Shown here: one piece after another, positions 20,451 through 31,508 of the stretch | How the letters are laid out: every line of letters starts with the position of its first letter | Numbering within the stretch: position 1 is the first letter of the stretch | DNA from: Rutstroemia sp. NJR-2017a BVV2 | Lineage: Eukaryota > Ascomycota > Leotiomycetes > Helotiales > Rutstroemiaceae | NCBI GenBank assembly: GCA_002946415.1 | Contig: NJPS01000051.1 | Location: 236,001-300,000 of the forward strand | Length of the DNA: 64,000 nucleotides | Direction of reading: 5' to 3' | Program-made: the position numbers and the translations under genes | The notes under the pieces: model-generated | Told to the model about the DNA's origin: nothing | The model's database searches: none | The model's input: only the letters and a program-made list of their open reading frames with translations

Positions 20451-21749
20451 TTAATCCATTTGCCCATCCCCATGTTCACGGTCCTGCGTCTCAATCTTCC
20501 TAATCGTCAGTCCCTCCATAGCCCCTCTCCCATTTTCCAACGGTTTCTCGTTCAAAACACTCCGCTTTCGTCCATCCAAAATCCACTCACCACCACCAAA
20601 GCTCTGAATTAGAATCCCCACCAATACTCCAATCATCATCGGCGCCAGCTTGCGCGCTGGACAATCAAAACTGCCCTTCCCAAAAGGCATCCATGCTCTT
20701 TTGTAGCTAGCATTGCCTGCAGCCTCTAAAATGCCCCATCTTTCTGGCCTAAAGCTTTTTCCATCCGCACCCCATACTTCCTCCATCCGCTGCAGGTACT
20801 CAACATCGATAGCAAACAACGCGCTATCTTCAGCTTCCTGTCGATAGATTCTTCGAGTGGGGGGATATAAACGCAATGACTCCTTCACAATGTCCTGAAC
20901 CGCGCTTCTCCCCTTTCGCTCACTAAACTGTCTAGGCGTTGGATTTTCGAGGAATCTTTCAAAGAGTCCTTTCCACTCGGTGATATGGGATGGATTGCGG
21001 AACGAAACCTCGAGAAAACAACGAAAAACAACTCGCCATAAGGTCTCATATGTTGGTAATAGAATGTTGAGGGGATTCTCCTTTTCATCTTCGGAGTAGG
21101 AGAAGAGCAAACCAAGTTCCCTTTGCAATTCCTTCTTCATAATAACGAAATCGGGGAGATTCGGAGAACAGGAACGCTTCGATGCAATCCAGAGTGAATT
21201 GATGAGTTGAGTTATGCGAAGAATCGACAATGTCGGCGATGTATCGACGCATGAAGAGGCGAAGAACTTCAGTAGGACGAAGCGAAAGCAGAAGACTTGA
21301 ACGAGTGGGAGTACTGGCACGGATTTTTTAAGTCTGATTATCAATGCTTCCTCCAAAGCGGATCTTCGCATCGGCTGGATGATGGAGGCTATTGACGGAT
21401 CGGGTCTATGGAGAAGATCCTTCGTGCGGCTTACGAACTCGTGGTAGGTTCCAAAGTCGAGTGTTGTGAAGGCGTTGTCAATATCGAAAGCCTGCACCAG
21501 TCGTTGATTGGGTCCGGATCGAGAGCAGAGTGAAGAGGATGTTAGGATATCCTCAGCGAGATCAAGATCCTGGACGAGCACTGGGGGTTTTGCTCCGCAG
21601 GTGCATTTCCTTTTTGGGACTCGAAGCAGATACGTAAGGTAAATACACCAGAGATAGAGGAGGGCTACCTTGATGTCCATAGCTTTCAGATACCAAAGGA
21701 TGCAGTTCCAAAGGATGCCGATGGCTGCGTTTATCGAAGCAATGAACAT
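20451..21749 (-). CDS. Compact cytochrome P450-like protein with atypical heme loop, single exon
   Basis: One uninterrupted frame of 432 residues. Hydrophobic stretches near residues 8-42 could anchor it in the ER. The K-helix ESLR (ExxR) in DIVKESLRLYPPTRRIYR and the SFRPERW motif are clear. The heme loop is MPFGKGSFDCPARKLAP: the Cys ligand and first Gly are kept, but the usual Arg/His is Phe and the final Gly is Ala. As I recall, this FGxGxFxCPA form recurs in a group of fungal P450-like proteins. A clear oxygen-activation (A/G-G-x-D/E-T) motif is not visible, and the protein is about 70-80 residues shorter than normal P450s. It may be a divergent or specialised P450; catalysis is uncertain. 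Neighbours suggest no pathway. Confidence 0.85.
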   Translation of the reverse strand: MFIASINAAIGILWNCILWYLKAMDIKVALLYLWCIYLTYLLRVPKRKCTCGAKPPVLVQDLDLAEDILTSSSLCSRSGPNQRLVQAFDIDNAFTTLDFGTYHEFVSRTKDLLHRPDPSIASIIQPMRRSALEEALIIRLKKSVPVLPLVQVFCFRFVLLKFFASSCVDTSPTLSILRITQLINSLWIASKRSCSPNLPDFVIMKKELQRELGLLFSYSEDEKENPLNILLPTYETLWRVVFRCFLEVSFRNPSHITEWKGLFERFLENPTPRQFSERKGRSAVQDIVKESLRLYPPTRRIYRQEAEDSALFAIDVEYLQRMEEVWGADGKSFRPERWGILEAAGNASYKRAWMPFGKGSFDCPARKLAPMMIGVLVGILIQSFGGGEWILDGRKRSVLNEKPLENGRGAMEGLTIRKIETQDREHGDGQMD

Positions 21750-23013
21750 GAGCGGCGATTAGGTGAATTCTCGTTGAGTTGGGTAACTGGAAGTTACATT
21801 CAGAAAGACAACAGTAGGTGCAATCGGTCTTTCACTTCTTGGTTGCGGGTCACTTCGAAGAAATGGGGTGATATATAAACACTTAACGGATTTAGAATCA
21901 TCTTATGATACCCTACCTTCACCCTCTCAATCAGTCAGGCAACCTCTTTGACAATACCCCTCCCTCAGTTATGGGAACTTGCATAATCTGCTCACAAATG
22001 ACGACGACAAACAAACGAGAATCCTTGGCGACTACTTTCAACGAAGCGATGGATTGTTTGAATGTCGGACTAGCACAACCCGCCATCCTCCTACTGCCTA
22101 GATCTAAGCAAAATTTGCTGTATAACGCCAACTGCCTTTCCTTATTCCATTCACAACAACCTAAACCACTTTCCCTTAAACCAACATGTCAAAGCAATAT
22201 TGCAGACTACTGGTAATTGGTAAACTACCAATACTTCCTTCTTCTAGCCATGCTACGTAGTTAGACGCAGAATGTCCTTGTCCTGAATCCCAAACAAGTA
22301 GTCCTGCCCTTGAAAAAGCAACAAAGATTCGTAAGCACAGGACCAAACAGCAATTCCAAGAATAAGATATATCACATCACCTCAATGCAGTCCACCAATC
22401 TACCTGCTACTTTTCTTTGCAGAACAAAGTGAACCAGCCCCCTGCCCATTATATGCATATGCCCTGTTGCTTGACGAGATTTGCACTTCTGCTAGGAGTC
22501 TGGGACTTCTCTACCCCGGTCGCAAACGGATGAAGAAGTGGCGTCGATGGGATCGCGCATAATATGCAGCCTCCTGCGGACTGCCGCACGCTAGACACTA
22601 GATCCTGCATACGCAGTTCAGAAACTTGAAGAAAGAAGCTGTAGAAAAGCAGGTCGCCTGTTATTCCTCCTATCATAGCCGCCGTTGACGAAGCAAGAAC
22701 CATGGTCGAGAGCTGATACGAATCACCAAGCCACTACCACTTGTAGATGTGTTTGCAAAGCAGAATTTGTACAACTATCCACTTCGATTATGTTCAAAAA
22801 ACCAAATTATAACAAAGCTATAAGGCATCAATACATTCATACACATAAATTTTTACGACCAATAAGATGTGCAACCCCTAACCAAGCAATCAACGCTCCA
22901 TCCATACCCGGTATCATACCAATCATCCGTTCATCCAACCAACCAACCATCCATCCAGGAAGCCTACCTAGAAAGAAAATATATAATAATAAAGATTGTA
23001 AAAAAACGCCCCT
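21750..23013. other. Intergenic region, no firm gene
   Basis: It holds the promoter of the P450-like gene (TATATAA near 21870 on the plus strand) and the 3' side of the Pex22-like gene. A minus-strand frame at 22449-22703 (84 residues) has no recognisable family. Nothing else was seen. Confidence 0.5.
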
Positions 23014-24458
23014 TTAATCCATCCCTTGAACTTTTCTAGCCCAGTAATCACCAATGCGACTCCCCTCTACTACAACAACGCCTCTTCCAAGACCAACTCT
23101 ATCTTCTCTTTCCCACCACTGCTCTTTCGACAGCGTAGATTGTTCAGCCTCGGAATCACTATCAGCGAGACCGCCATGACCGCCGTCTGCACCCACAACG
23201 AGAACAACGTCTTCACGGAGCCAGCTTTGCAGATGCGTGATTATTTCGCCGTTGTGGCCGGCGAGGGATTCTTGTAGGTAGACAAATTCGGGGGCGAGGT
23301 GGCGGAGGATGTGAACGTGACCAGTAGGGGTGGTGAAGGGAAGGACCATGGTCTCCTTTTCGACTAGGCCTATGGCTTCGTTGTAGACGGCGGTGAATGC
23401 GGAGGGAGATTTGGTTCCGGAGGTCCTACATATATGTGATTAGCTAATTATTCGTTCTCACGGAGCATAGGCCTTACAATTGTGGCTCGCTCTCCGATTG
23501 TGGTGTGTGAGCTTGGTCATGGCCAATGTTTGAGAACGAAGAGCTTAGAGATCCAGATGCTTTGGAGTGAGTAGAATCCAATGGGTGTTCTTTCAAACCC
23601 GGTGCATAGATGAGGACGAAGAGTCGAATTTTAGAGAAGTCGGTCTTTCGAGGAAGATGCGAAAGGATTGACTATGAATCAATTAGCAGTTGACCATTAA
23701 ATAGAGTCGTGGCAAAATACCGCATGTTCATGATGATAACCCAATTCCCTAGAATCGAGATCTTGCGACTCTGCGGAGACAACTATAGCAATGTTTTTCC
23801 TTTTCACATTCTTAACTGGGGCTCTAGGAGTCGGCGAGACACCTGTGGTACTTTCGGAACGCATCTCTATAGGTGGAGATGGGGCTGTTGCCGCTGGTGG
23901 GCTTGGTGCATTTCGTCGTGATTCTGCTTCTTCTTGCCATGTTCTATGATCGTCGAATCCATGCTTGTCCTCCTCCCTGATTGCAGACAAAGCACTTCCT
24001 ACAACTCCACCGACTACAGCAGCGCCTGCCGCGAGACTTCTACCTGCACTGCTAATGAATTGTTGAGGACTTGGTGTTCTCTGTAGCGCGCCAGACATTT
24101 GAGCGATGTAGCTTGAAGCTTCTCCAGGTCGTGGTGGCTGAGGAGGAGGTTGTGAATCTGCCGTGCCAAAAGATGTTTCCCCCGGTCGCAGGTCGCCAGC
24201 GTAGGAGGGAGGACCCGTTCGAAAGCTGCCATCGGGATTTCTACCATATTCGGGTCTCGAAAGGTCTCGGGAAGATCCTGGTGGTCCATTCTCGTCGTCT
24301 TCGTCGTCTTCACTTCTGGTACTCCATATCCACGCTACCACACCTACTGCGGCTGCAGTGACGGTGAAAGCTAATGGTAACCAGTAGGAAAGGTTTCCTC
24401 GACGCGCCGCAGCACCTCGGCGCGACGAGCGGTCGAATGAATCGTATGGTGAGGGCAT
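23014..24458 (-). CDS. Pex22-like peroxin, three exons
   Basis: Exons: 24458-23721, 23671-23478 and 23425-23014, with 49- and 52-nt introns; the product is 447 residues. The N-terminus has a short basic stretch, then one membrane helix (SYWLPLAFTVTAAAVGVVAW, about residues 24-44), followed by an acidic Pro-rich linker. The C-terminal domain begins KRKNIAIVVSAESQDLD and continues ILSHLPRKTDFSKIRLFVLI, ETMVLPFTTPTGHVHILRHL and DVVLVVGADGGHGG. This layout matches the fungal Pex22-like proteins (recalled). These anchor the ubiquitin-conjugating enzyme Pex4 at the peroxisome and so support recycling of the Pex5 receptor. It is transcribed divergently from GCD1 with about 550 bp between starts. The family is divergent, so the symbol is left blank. 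Confidence 0.75.
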
Positions 24459-25005
24459 TTAGGATTGATGTCGCATTACGAGATCTCCCATCGGTCAGAT
24501 CCCCCAATATAAAATATGTATCATAAACTTCGTAAAATCGTTAAATATAGAAGATGTGCAGGTCGCTGCCAATTCAATTGTGGGGATAAGAGCGCATTGA
24601 TCAACAAATCCCGAGGGAGATTGGGTCAGACCGTCAGAGAGAGGTTGGTGGCTGGGAGGAAAGCTGGAAAGCTTCTTACCTAGGTTATTCCGTAGCGCCC
24701 TTGCTTTTGCTTGGCCTTCGTTATCCTGAGGATCCCTGACACGTGATAGTGCCGCGGCCGCACTGGCAACCTTGAATTTTTAGTTTTGGAGGGGACGAAG
24801 AGGTCGAAGGTCGTGCAAAATCAAAGAAAATTGGTGGAAGAAATCGTCGTCGCATACACGAAAACACAACAGTCAGTATAGCAAGCCATTAAAAAGAGGA
24901 CTTTTCTGACAGTACAAATCTAGGGAACAGCAAGCCTTCCATCAAATTTTCAGCGTCGCGAAGGTCTGTATTTTGCCCCACCAAAGAGAAGAAAGAGGGT
25001 TCACA
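24459..25005. promoter_or_regulatory. Divergent promoter region between Pex22-like and GCD1
   Basis: These 547 bp separate two start codons on opposite strands and must hold both promoters. A CGCGGCCGC-like GC patch (near 24750) and a CACGTG E-box-type word (near 24740, gaCACGTGat) are visible. No TATA box is clear for either gene, as expected of housekeeping fungal promoters. Confidence 0.55.
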
Positions 25006-27270
25006 ATGCCTCATGCGCTTTCCATGCCGGCGCCTGGCTTTCAAGCCATCATTCTCTGTGGTCCTGGATCATCATTTCCCACATTTACTGCAAACCCAGA
25101 TGAGAATCCAAAAGCTTTGATTCCCATAGCCAACCGGCCTATGGTATGGTATCCGATTGATTTCTGCTATCGGATGGGAATAACGAGTGAGTCATGATAC
25201 TTTTCTTGAGACTTTACTCTTGCTGAACATCTGAATTCGCCACGGTTGCCATTTCATCAATATCACATCATTTGTATGCTTCCAAAAGACGTTGCCTACA
25301 CGATGCGGATGAGTGTGTCTCGTCCATGCTTGTGATCGATGGAATCACAGTCTAAGGACGGGAGAATTTCATACGTTAAACCATGAAAGAAACCTACCGC
25401 TTAGAACTCAAGAGTCGCTGCTCCAACATTGAATGCTGACCGTTCCCAGATATCACCTTGATTGCACCATCTTCGTCCGAGCCTGCCATGAAAGCAGCAT
25501 TAAACACAAATCCTCATTTAACAGGCTTACCATTACCCAAGCCAGACTTATTAGCACCAGCAGATCTTGACCAGAATACAGGAACTGCTCAAATTTTCAG
25601 ATTACCAGAAGTACGAAATGTCATCAAAGGAGATTTCATCGTCCTTCCATGTGACTTAGTATGCGAGATTGGAGGTGAAAGTCTTTTAGAGTCTTGGATG
25701 GTGAAGGAAGGAGGCCTAGGAGGTGCGACCGGAGGAGGACATGAAGGTCCAAAGATGGCTCTTGGTGGTGAAAGGGGTGGAAGAAGGGGTGGGCTTGGAG
25801 TATGGTATGAGACCAAGAGCGAAGTGAAAATCAAAGGAGAAGAAACAGATTTCATTGCGACATCTCCACTGGAAGCGAGTTCAGTTCCACCGTCGAAGTC
25901 AGCACTTCTGCCACACATTTCGAAATTAATTTATTCCGTTCCCACCGATACACTAAAGGATATAGTGGAGGACAAGAAAGGCTTACCTATACGACATGCA
26001 CTAATACGAAATCATCCTCGAGTCCGGATGTTGAGTACACACCGAGATGCCCATATCTATGTCTTCCCGGCTTGGGTCCTCGATATGATTAATCAAAATG
26101 AGCATATGGACAGTTTAGGAGAGGATGTCGTCGGATGGTGGGCCAAGGCAGGCTGGCAAAATGGGCTAGGAGATAAACTCGGCCTTCGGGATATTCTAGA
26201 AAACTCACGGCCCGAGGACTCGGATGACAACAACAATATGTTAGATAATGGTCCGGCCGACGACATCGACTATTCCACTTTAAGTTCCACATGGACCTCC
26301 AAACTCGAAGACGCGATCTCGGTCAAGAGTTCTGATTCATCATTTTCTAAAGCGAAATCAAATTTAGTCGTACCGCCCATATTGGCATATGTACATCCAT
26401 CCAAGCCAACACCGCAGGGACCACCACCCCTCATCCGACGAGTCGATACTGCACCCCTGCTCCTTGCAACCTCTCTCCAACTTGCCAAAGTCGACTCCCT
26501 GGATTCGGTATCCCACAGTACAGCATCCCCTTTCGCCCACAACAGCAAGATCGCCTATCCAGAAGGTATCGCTCAAAAGACAACCGTAACTCGGGCCGAC
26601 TGTCTCCTCGCCGAAAATGTCACAGTGAGCGAAAAATGCATCATTAAGGAATGTGTCATTGGGGCCAACTGTTCGATTGCTTCAGGAGCCAAGCTCACTC
26701 GCTGTGTTCTAATGGATGGTGTTGTAGTTGGCAAATCCTGCAGACTCACGGGTTGTATACTTGGTCGCCGGAGCGAAATTGGGGAGGATTCTATCTTGCA
26801 AGATTGCGAGGTACAAGAGAACTTGCTAGTAGAAGCTGGAAGTAAGTCTAACTGCAAAGTCCATTTTTTGCTTCCTCGACCTCTTTGCATCTCGCTTTTT
26901 CATTCCTTTCTCTTCCGTTACCGCACATTCTATTCTCACACATCCCAATATCTCCGCAGCCCTATCTCTCCACAGCTCTATCTCTCCACAGCCCTTTCCC
27001 TCTACAGCCCTATCTCTTCACATCCCTATCGCTCCACATATGCATATACATAGCTACTAAAAGCATTCATCTATTCTCACCAACTAACCGAACCGACTGA
27101 ATCTCTCACTAACTCTATCGCCAGCTGAGGATAAAAACAATAAGCTCATGAGCAGTGAAGGAATGGAAGCAACCGAAGAAGAAATCAAAGATTTCGAAGA
27201 TGAAGTCGGCATGGACATTGATGATGAGGACGCGAATGACGCAAATGCGGGGAAGGGTTTGGACCCCTAA
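25006..27270 (+). CDS. GCD1: Translation initiation factor eIF2B subunit gamma, three exons
   Basis: Exons: 25006-25186, 25450-26841 and 27125-27270, all joined in phase 1; 572 residues. The N-terminal nucleotidyltransferase-like domain starts GFQAIILCGPGSSFPTFT, with KALIPIANRPMVWYPIDFCY and later KGDFIVLPCDLVCEIGGES. A long insert with a Gly/Arg-rich patch follows (about residues 150-185). The C-terminal left-handed beta-helix shows hexapeptide repeats: LLAENVTVSEKCIIKECVIG, ANCSIASGAKLTRCVL and RLTGCILGRRSEIGEDSILQ. The last exon adds an acidic tail (DFEDEVGMDIDDEDAND). eIF2B is the cytosolic GDP/GTP exchange factor for eIF2; gamma pairs with epsilon in the catalytic subcomplex, and mutants change general amino-acid control. 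Intron 2 is long (283 nt), CT-rich and lacks an early in-frame stop. Divergent from the Pex22-like gene. Confidence 0.93.
26935..27050. repeat. CT-rich minisatellite inside the last GCD1 intron
   Basis: Imperfect 14-16 base units of the type CCCTATCTCTCCACAG recur about seven times. Several units end in CACAG or TACAG, so each looks like a weak 3' splice site upstream of the true acceptor at 27124. Confidence 0.8.
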
Positions 27271-29894
27271 ATTTTAAAGGATTAAGGGTTCTTACGGGTT
27301 CAACTTTTCATGACTAATCCAACTGTTTGCTCTTCTTCCGCGAGGACCTTGTGATAGGAAGCAATAGATATAGATCGAAATATGTATGTTCGAACTTACG
27401 GGCATATGCATGCACTCGATGCAGTTCATTCAACTGCCTGATTCAACTTGAGGGTGACAGCACACTCATGGTAGCACAGCAGCACGGCAGAGAACTTTAA
27501 CTCACACCATATCATACCGAAAACCCGTTCTTCTACCCTTGTTTTCCACACGCTATGCACATATCACAACACCTTAGGAACTAAATGTTGGAGAGGGTCA
27601 CATACATATATACAATACATACATGCATAAACCTACGGTAAATAGCGGATCGCTTCCAACTGGACAATATGTAAACGCATGTAATGGTTCTGTTAAGACG
27701 CGGGAGAGAACTTCCTTTTGACGGAGAACTTCCTTTTCACGTCTACCTGACAGATACATGCACGCGTACACCGTGGCTACCCCCGGTTCCAATCAGACCT
27801 CATCCAAGAACATCCCAAATGTAAAAGCCAGCCATTCCCAAATAGGTAGCAACACGTCGAGATCGATGTTCGAGTCTAGCACGAGTGAGCGTCTATATAG
27901 CCAAAGTAGCAGTACGAACCCATCATACCCTGCTTCTCCCAGCGATACCGGGACCCAGTCTTCCCTTCCATATGATAGGATACAGTAGATTCCAGATATC
28001 GTGTCCTCGCGGTTATGAAAACTCAATATCCAACATCTGCGTCAGGTCCAACGCGTGAATGCATGCAAGTAATTTTCCGCGCGCATCTGGTAAATGAAAA
28101 AAAGAGCCGCAGTGGGGGTGCCCATGTCATAGTTGTGCCGTCTGTGATATTATCTGTCGTTTAGAAATCTTCCATGACATGTAGCGGACGTGAGATTGGT
28201 CCGCTGACCGCTTCATAGAACGTCCTAATTGACTCCACTAGCTGAGACCTCCAGCCATACCATCATTGAATCTCGTGGGAGACATGGGTCAGTAAATGGG
28301 CTGCAGCCAGTTATTCCAAAAGTTTGGAGTAATTCCTATATCTGGCCCATTTGGTTTGAGATGAGATCATCCTAATTCATGATCATAACTGTTCAAGGCA
28401 TCGAAAATACTTCTTTCTACCGTATTGAACTTCCATTTATCCCTCAAACTAGGTTCTCCGTAACCTTCGCCTCAAGTCAAGCCTGCTGTCGCCTGCGAAG
28501 GTTCACATGATTCGGTATCAGCAGGGATGTCTCGCTGAGCGCTGACACGAAATATTGGTCCATCGAAAAGTCAGCTGGAGTTTGCATTGCATGAACACTT
28601 ACTCATGACGATGAGACGGATCTATGTATCTGTACACTTCTGCTAAAATTGTGCCGTATGTACTGTACTTCTTGGTATCCTTGTAGTCACGGACACAAAG
28701 TGCGTTCATTTTCTCACTGCCGATGAGAAGATCGAGTTCCCTCCCACGCTTGTGAACATGCCACAGGCAATACAACAACTCGTAACATTTTGGATATCTT
28801 TGAAACTTAGTGGAACTGAGGTTTCCCGGCGTGGTATTTATTTAAAGAAAAAGTATCTGTATCTGCTGGGCTTATCTTTATAAGAAGCAACGATCCCAAA
28901 TATTACCCGAATGAGTCGTGTCGTTGAAATAAAGTTGCAAAGGTAAGCCACATCCCCAAAGGATAGCTAAAATAAGCCTGCACTTTGCAAAGAGGGCTGT
29001 CTATGCGGACCTGCCTGGACCGCATATGAAAGGGATATTCCCTGTCTTCTACTCGCTGCGTGGCTATGTGGCTGTATGGTATTTTACCCGGGCGGGAAAT
29101 CCTATGGAACAAGAGCCGTGGACGTCCTCGGGCCGTTCAGAAGTGGGAGACTCTTTATTAGTGGATGATAGACGACGGTATATACCCCGAAACGAATGAA
29201 GAAAGGGAATGAAGCGTGCGGACATGGTTACCACCGAGGAAAGGCACAGGAGTCAACAGCTGTAGAAGTCTTCTGGCTAAATCAAACTATTGATATATTG
29301 AGAGTGCTTGCGCGTGAAAGTGTTCAAATCGTAGGTCAGTTTCAGCGTAAGGAGCACCAATAGCATGAAAGCAAGGATAGTTCGTTTATCAAATGAAAAA
29401 GGAGGAATGACAATAGTAAAATGGTATCAAGGTAGCACTGTTTAGCCAGGAAGAAAGAAGTCATGTGCTCTAGGTCTTGGGAAGTTCGTATGGCAAGAAC
29501 GGCACAATCACTACAGTCTGCCCTGTGGACGATCTTCTCCTAGTAGATAGTATACAAAGTGAACATTGCATATAATTTGCGAAAGCCGATGATAAGAAAG
29601 CCTGCGGCAGCGAAACTATTAGAACGGGAAAGATATTCCTGTTTACAAAAGCATAACTTTTAGATCCGTTTCCTCCGCGAGAAAATGTTGAATTTTGATA
29701 GCCAACAGCGACGATGAAGCATATTAAGCTCCAATAAACTTGGCTCCCGCCGACCTATAGGATTATCATGAGAATATTTTTTATATCAGAGAGCCTTCCG
29801 CACTTTAAATCAACTTCCGTACTCGGCTGGCAGGCGCCACCATGATATTGGGACGTCGTTCGTATAACATCAGGCAGGTGTCTCAATCTCACAT
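27271..29894. other. 2.6-kb region without a supported gene
   Basis: Only short frames are present (for example minus 27793-28026 and 28903-29112), without motifs, good starts or splice extensions. The composition is ordinary rather than AT-only. It could hold unrecognised noncoding RNA or regulatory DNA of the flanking genes. Confidence 0.5.
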
Positions 29895-31508
29895 CTAATA
29901 TCGCTCATATTCTCTCTCCTTCTTCGCGTGTTTCATTATGGTTCCTGGCGGATGGTCCTCCGGATAGAACTTGCACGAGAAAGCCATGCACGTTGGTTCC
30001 TTGGATCCAGCGGCGATAATCACACTAGGACAATGATGTCCATAGATGCAATCTTCCTGATCGCAGTCTTGCCCATTTACGCAAGGATTCATACGAGCCA
30101 AATAACCAATTGCCTTTAGATCTTCGTCTGTAGCTTTATAGTCATGTTCGAAGCAGCATTCGCTCCCCTTGGAACATGGTCCTCGTAGGTAGTGATTGTT
30201 GCATAATTTTTTATTATTGGTGGTTCTGCGTTTAATCTTTTCCAGAATTTCCCTATTAACTGTGATTGGCGGGTCCAGTCCTCTGGGCTCTGGTGTCCAA
30301 GATGGCCGGTTGACAACGTTGGCTGGCTTTTTCGTAGTGATTGGGATTGCTTTGGCAGCTATAGGAGAGTTAGTGATACCAGGTGGCGGAGGGATTGATG
30401 TCACACCGGCCCAGGTCGAGGGCGCATGTGTGGCATTGGGTGTAGCGGAGTCTGCGATGCGATCCATGAGTTTCTCGGAGCGGAAGATATCGTCGAATTT
30501 CAATGTAGGCAGACCAGTGACCGAAAGCTCGCGAACCATGGGCGGCCCTTCAATTATCGTAATTCGATTTCGATCGTCATGGCTCACTTCATCAAGGAAA
30601 GGCGCATAGCCACTGTCGAACGATATGCCAAGTAGAATCTGTTTGCAATTCCAATTCTTCAAATGCCATCTGGTGCATTCTTGTGGAAGTTAGTTCTCCG
30701 CTTGCCCGGAGCCACAGTTGGAAGAAGTCTACGAACCTTTGATTTTCGAATCTGCCCTCTCCTTCCCATGACCAACGTCAATAAAGTCGAAGTTTGCTTT
30801 TCCTTGTGTAAATCCTAATGTAAAATCCTTAAAACTCTCCAGGCTTTCAAGCCCTCCATCGCGCTTCAAGGCTTTCGATAATCCGGCATAATTTGCGCAG
30901 ACCTTTGCCATGATTTCGATCTCATCTGTAGTCCCATGACATTGCTCTAATATCGAAGCTCGAAGAACATTTGCAGCTTTCTTTCCGCCTTCGACACCTT
31001 GGTTTATAAGGTCTTGGTTGAACTAAACAAGTGCTGTCAGCGAGAAGCTTAGAAGGGTGTTTGCGGGGTACGAACAATCATGCCATCGCCGTCAATCAGG
31101 ACCATTATATATGGATTTCGATTCTATGCATGTATCAGCAACAGCAGCTGCCTTGGACGCATGCTATCATACACGCAAGAACTCGCAATCTGCAAGAGAT
31201 TGACCCAAGCTTTGTCTCATCATATTCAATTGTTGTTGTAAATCTCTTCTTGACCTTTTGGAGTCCTCCAGATCCAGATGCGCATCCTCCAACTCTTTCG
31301 TAAGTCGTGCATTCTCGTTTTGGAGGCCATTCTCGACTCGTTCGATATATATTAGAAGGTCCTGTGTCGCGGAGACGGTGTTAGAATTGAACGCTTTGGT
31401 TGACTGGCGGGCTGCGGGATATCGTAGCCTTACCTTTATTAATTCGTTGCCAGTTTCCCTCTGGACTTGTAAATTATTGAATCGCTGAATGAAGTCCATG
31501 ATCGCCAT
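29895..31508 (-). CDS. CCCH zinc-finger protein with N-terminal coiled coil and NYN-like (DUF7923-type) domain, five exons
   Basis: Exons: 31508-31434, 31361-31173, 31123-31076, 31022-30737 and 30679-29895; 460 residues. The start MAIMDFIQRFNNLQ has a good context. A coiled coil (ERVENGLQNENARLTKELED and beyond) covers about residues 30-85. The next domain opens with NPYIMVLIDGDGMIFNQDLI, whose acidic DGDG and later FDFIDVGHGKERADSKI and GISFDSGYAPFL fit an NYN/LabA-like nuclease fold seen in fungal CCCH proteins (recalled as DUF7923). Two CCCH fingers lie near the C-terminus: C-x8-C-x5-C-x3-H (CNNHYLRGPCSKGSECCFEH) and C-x5-C-x4-C-x3-H (CVNGQDCDQEDCIYGH). Probably an RNA-binding protein; activity is unproven. 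Introns 3 and 4 both use the rare donor GTTCGT. Intron 1 (72 nt) is stop-free and could be retained in frame. Confidence 0.85.

Noticed and set aside
11740..21749. A secondary-metabolite gene cluster formed by the two P450s and neighbours
   Set aside because: No synthase, terpene cyclase, prenyltransferase or cluster-type regulator lies between them; the genes in between (RID, SEC65, U2) are unrelated.
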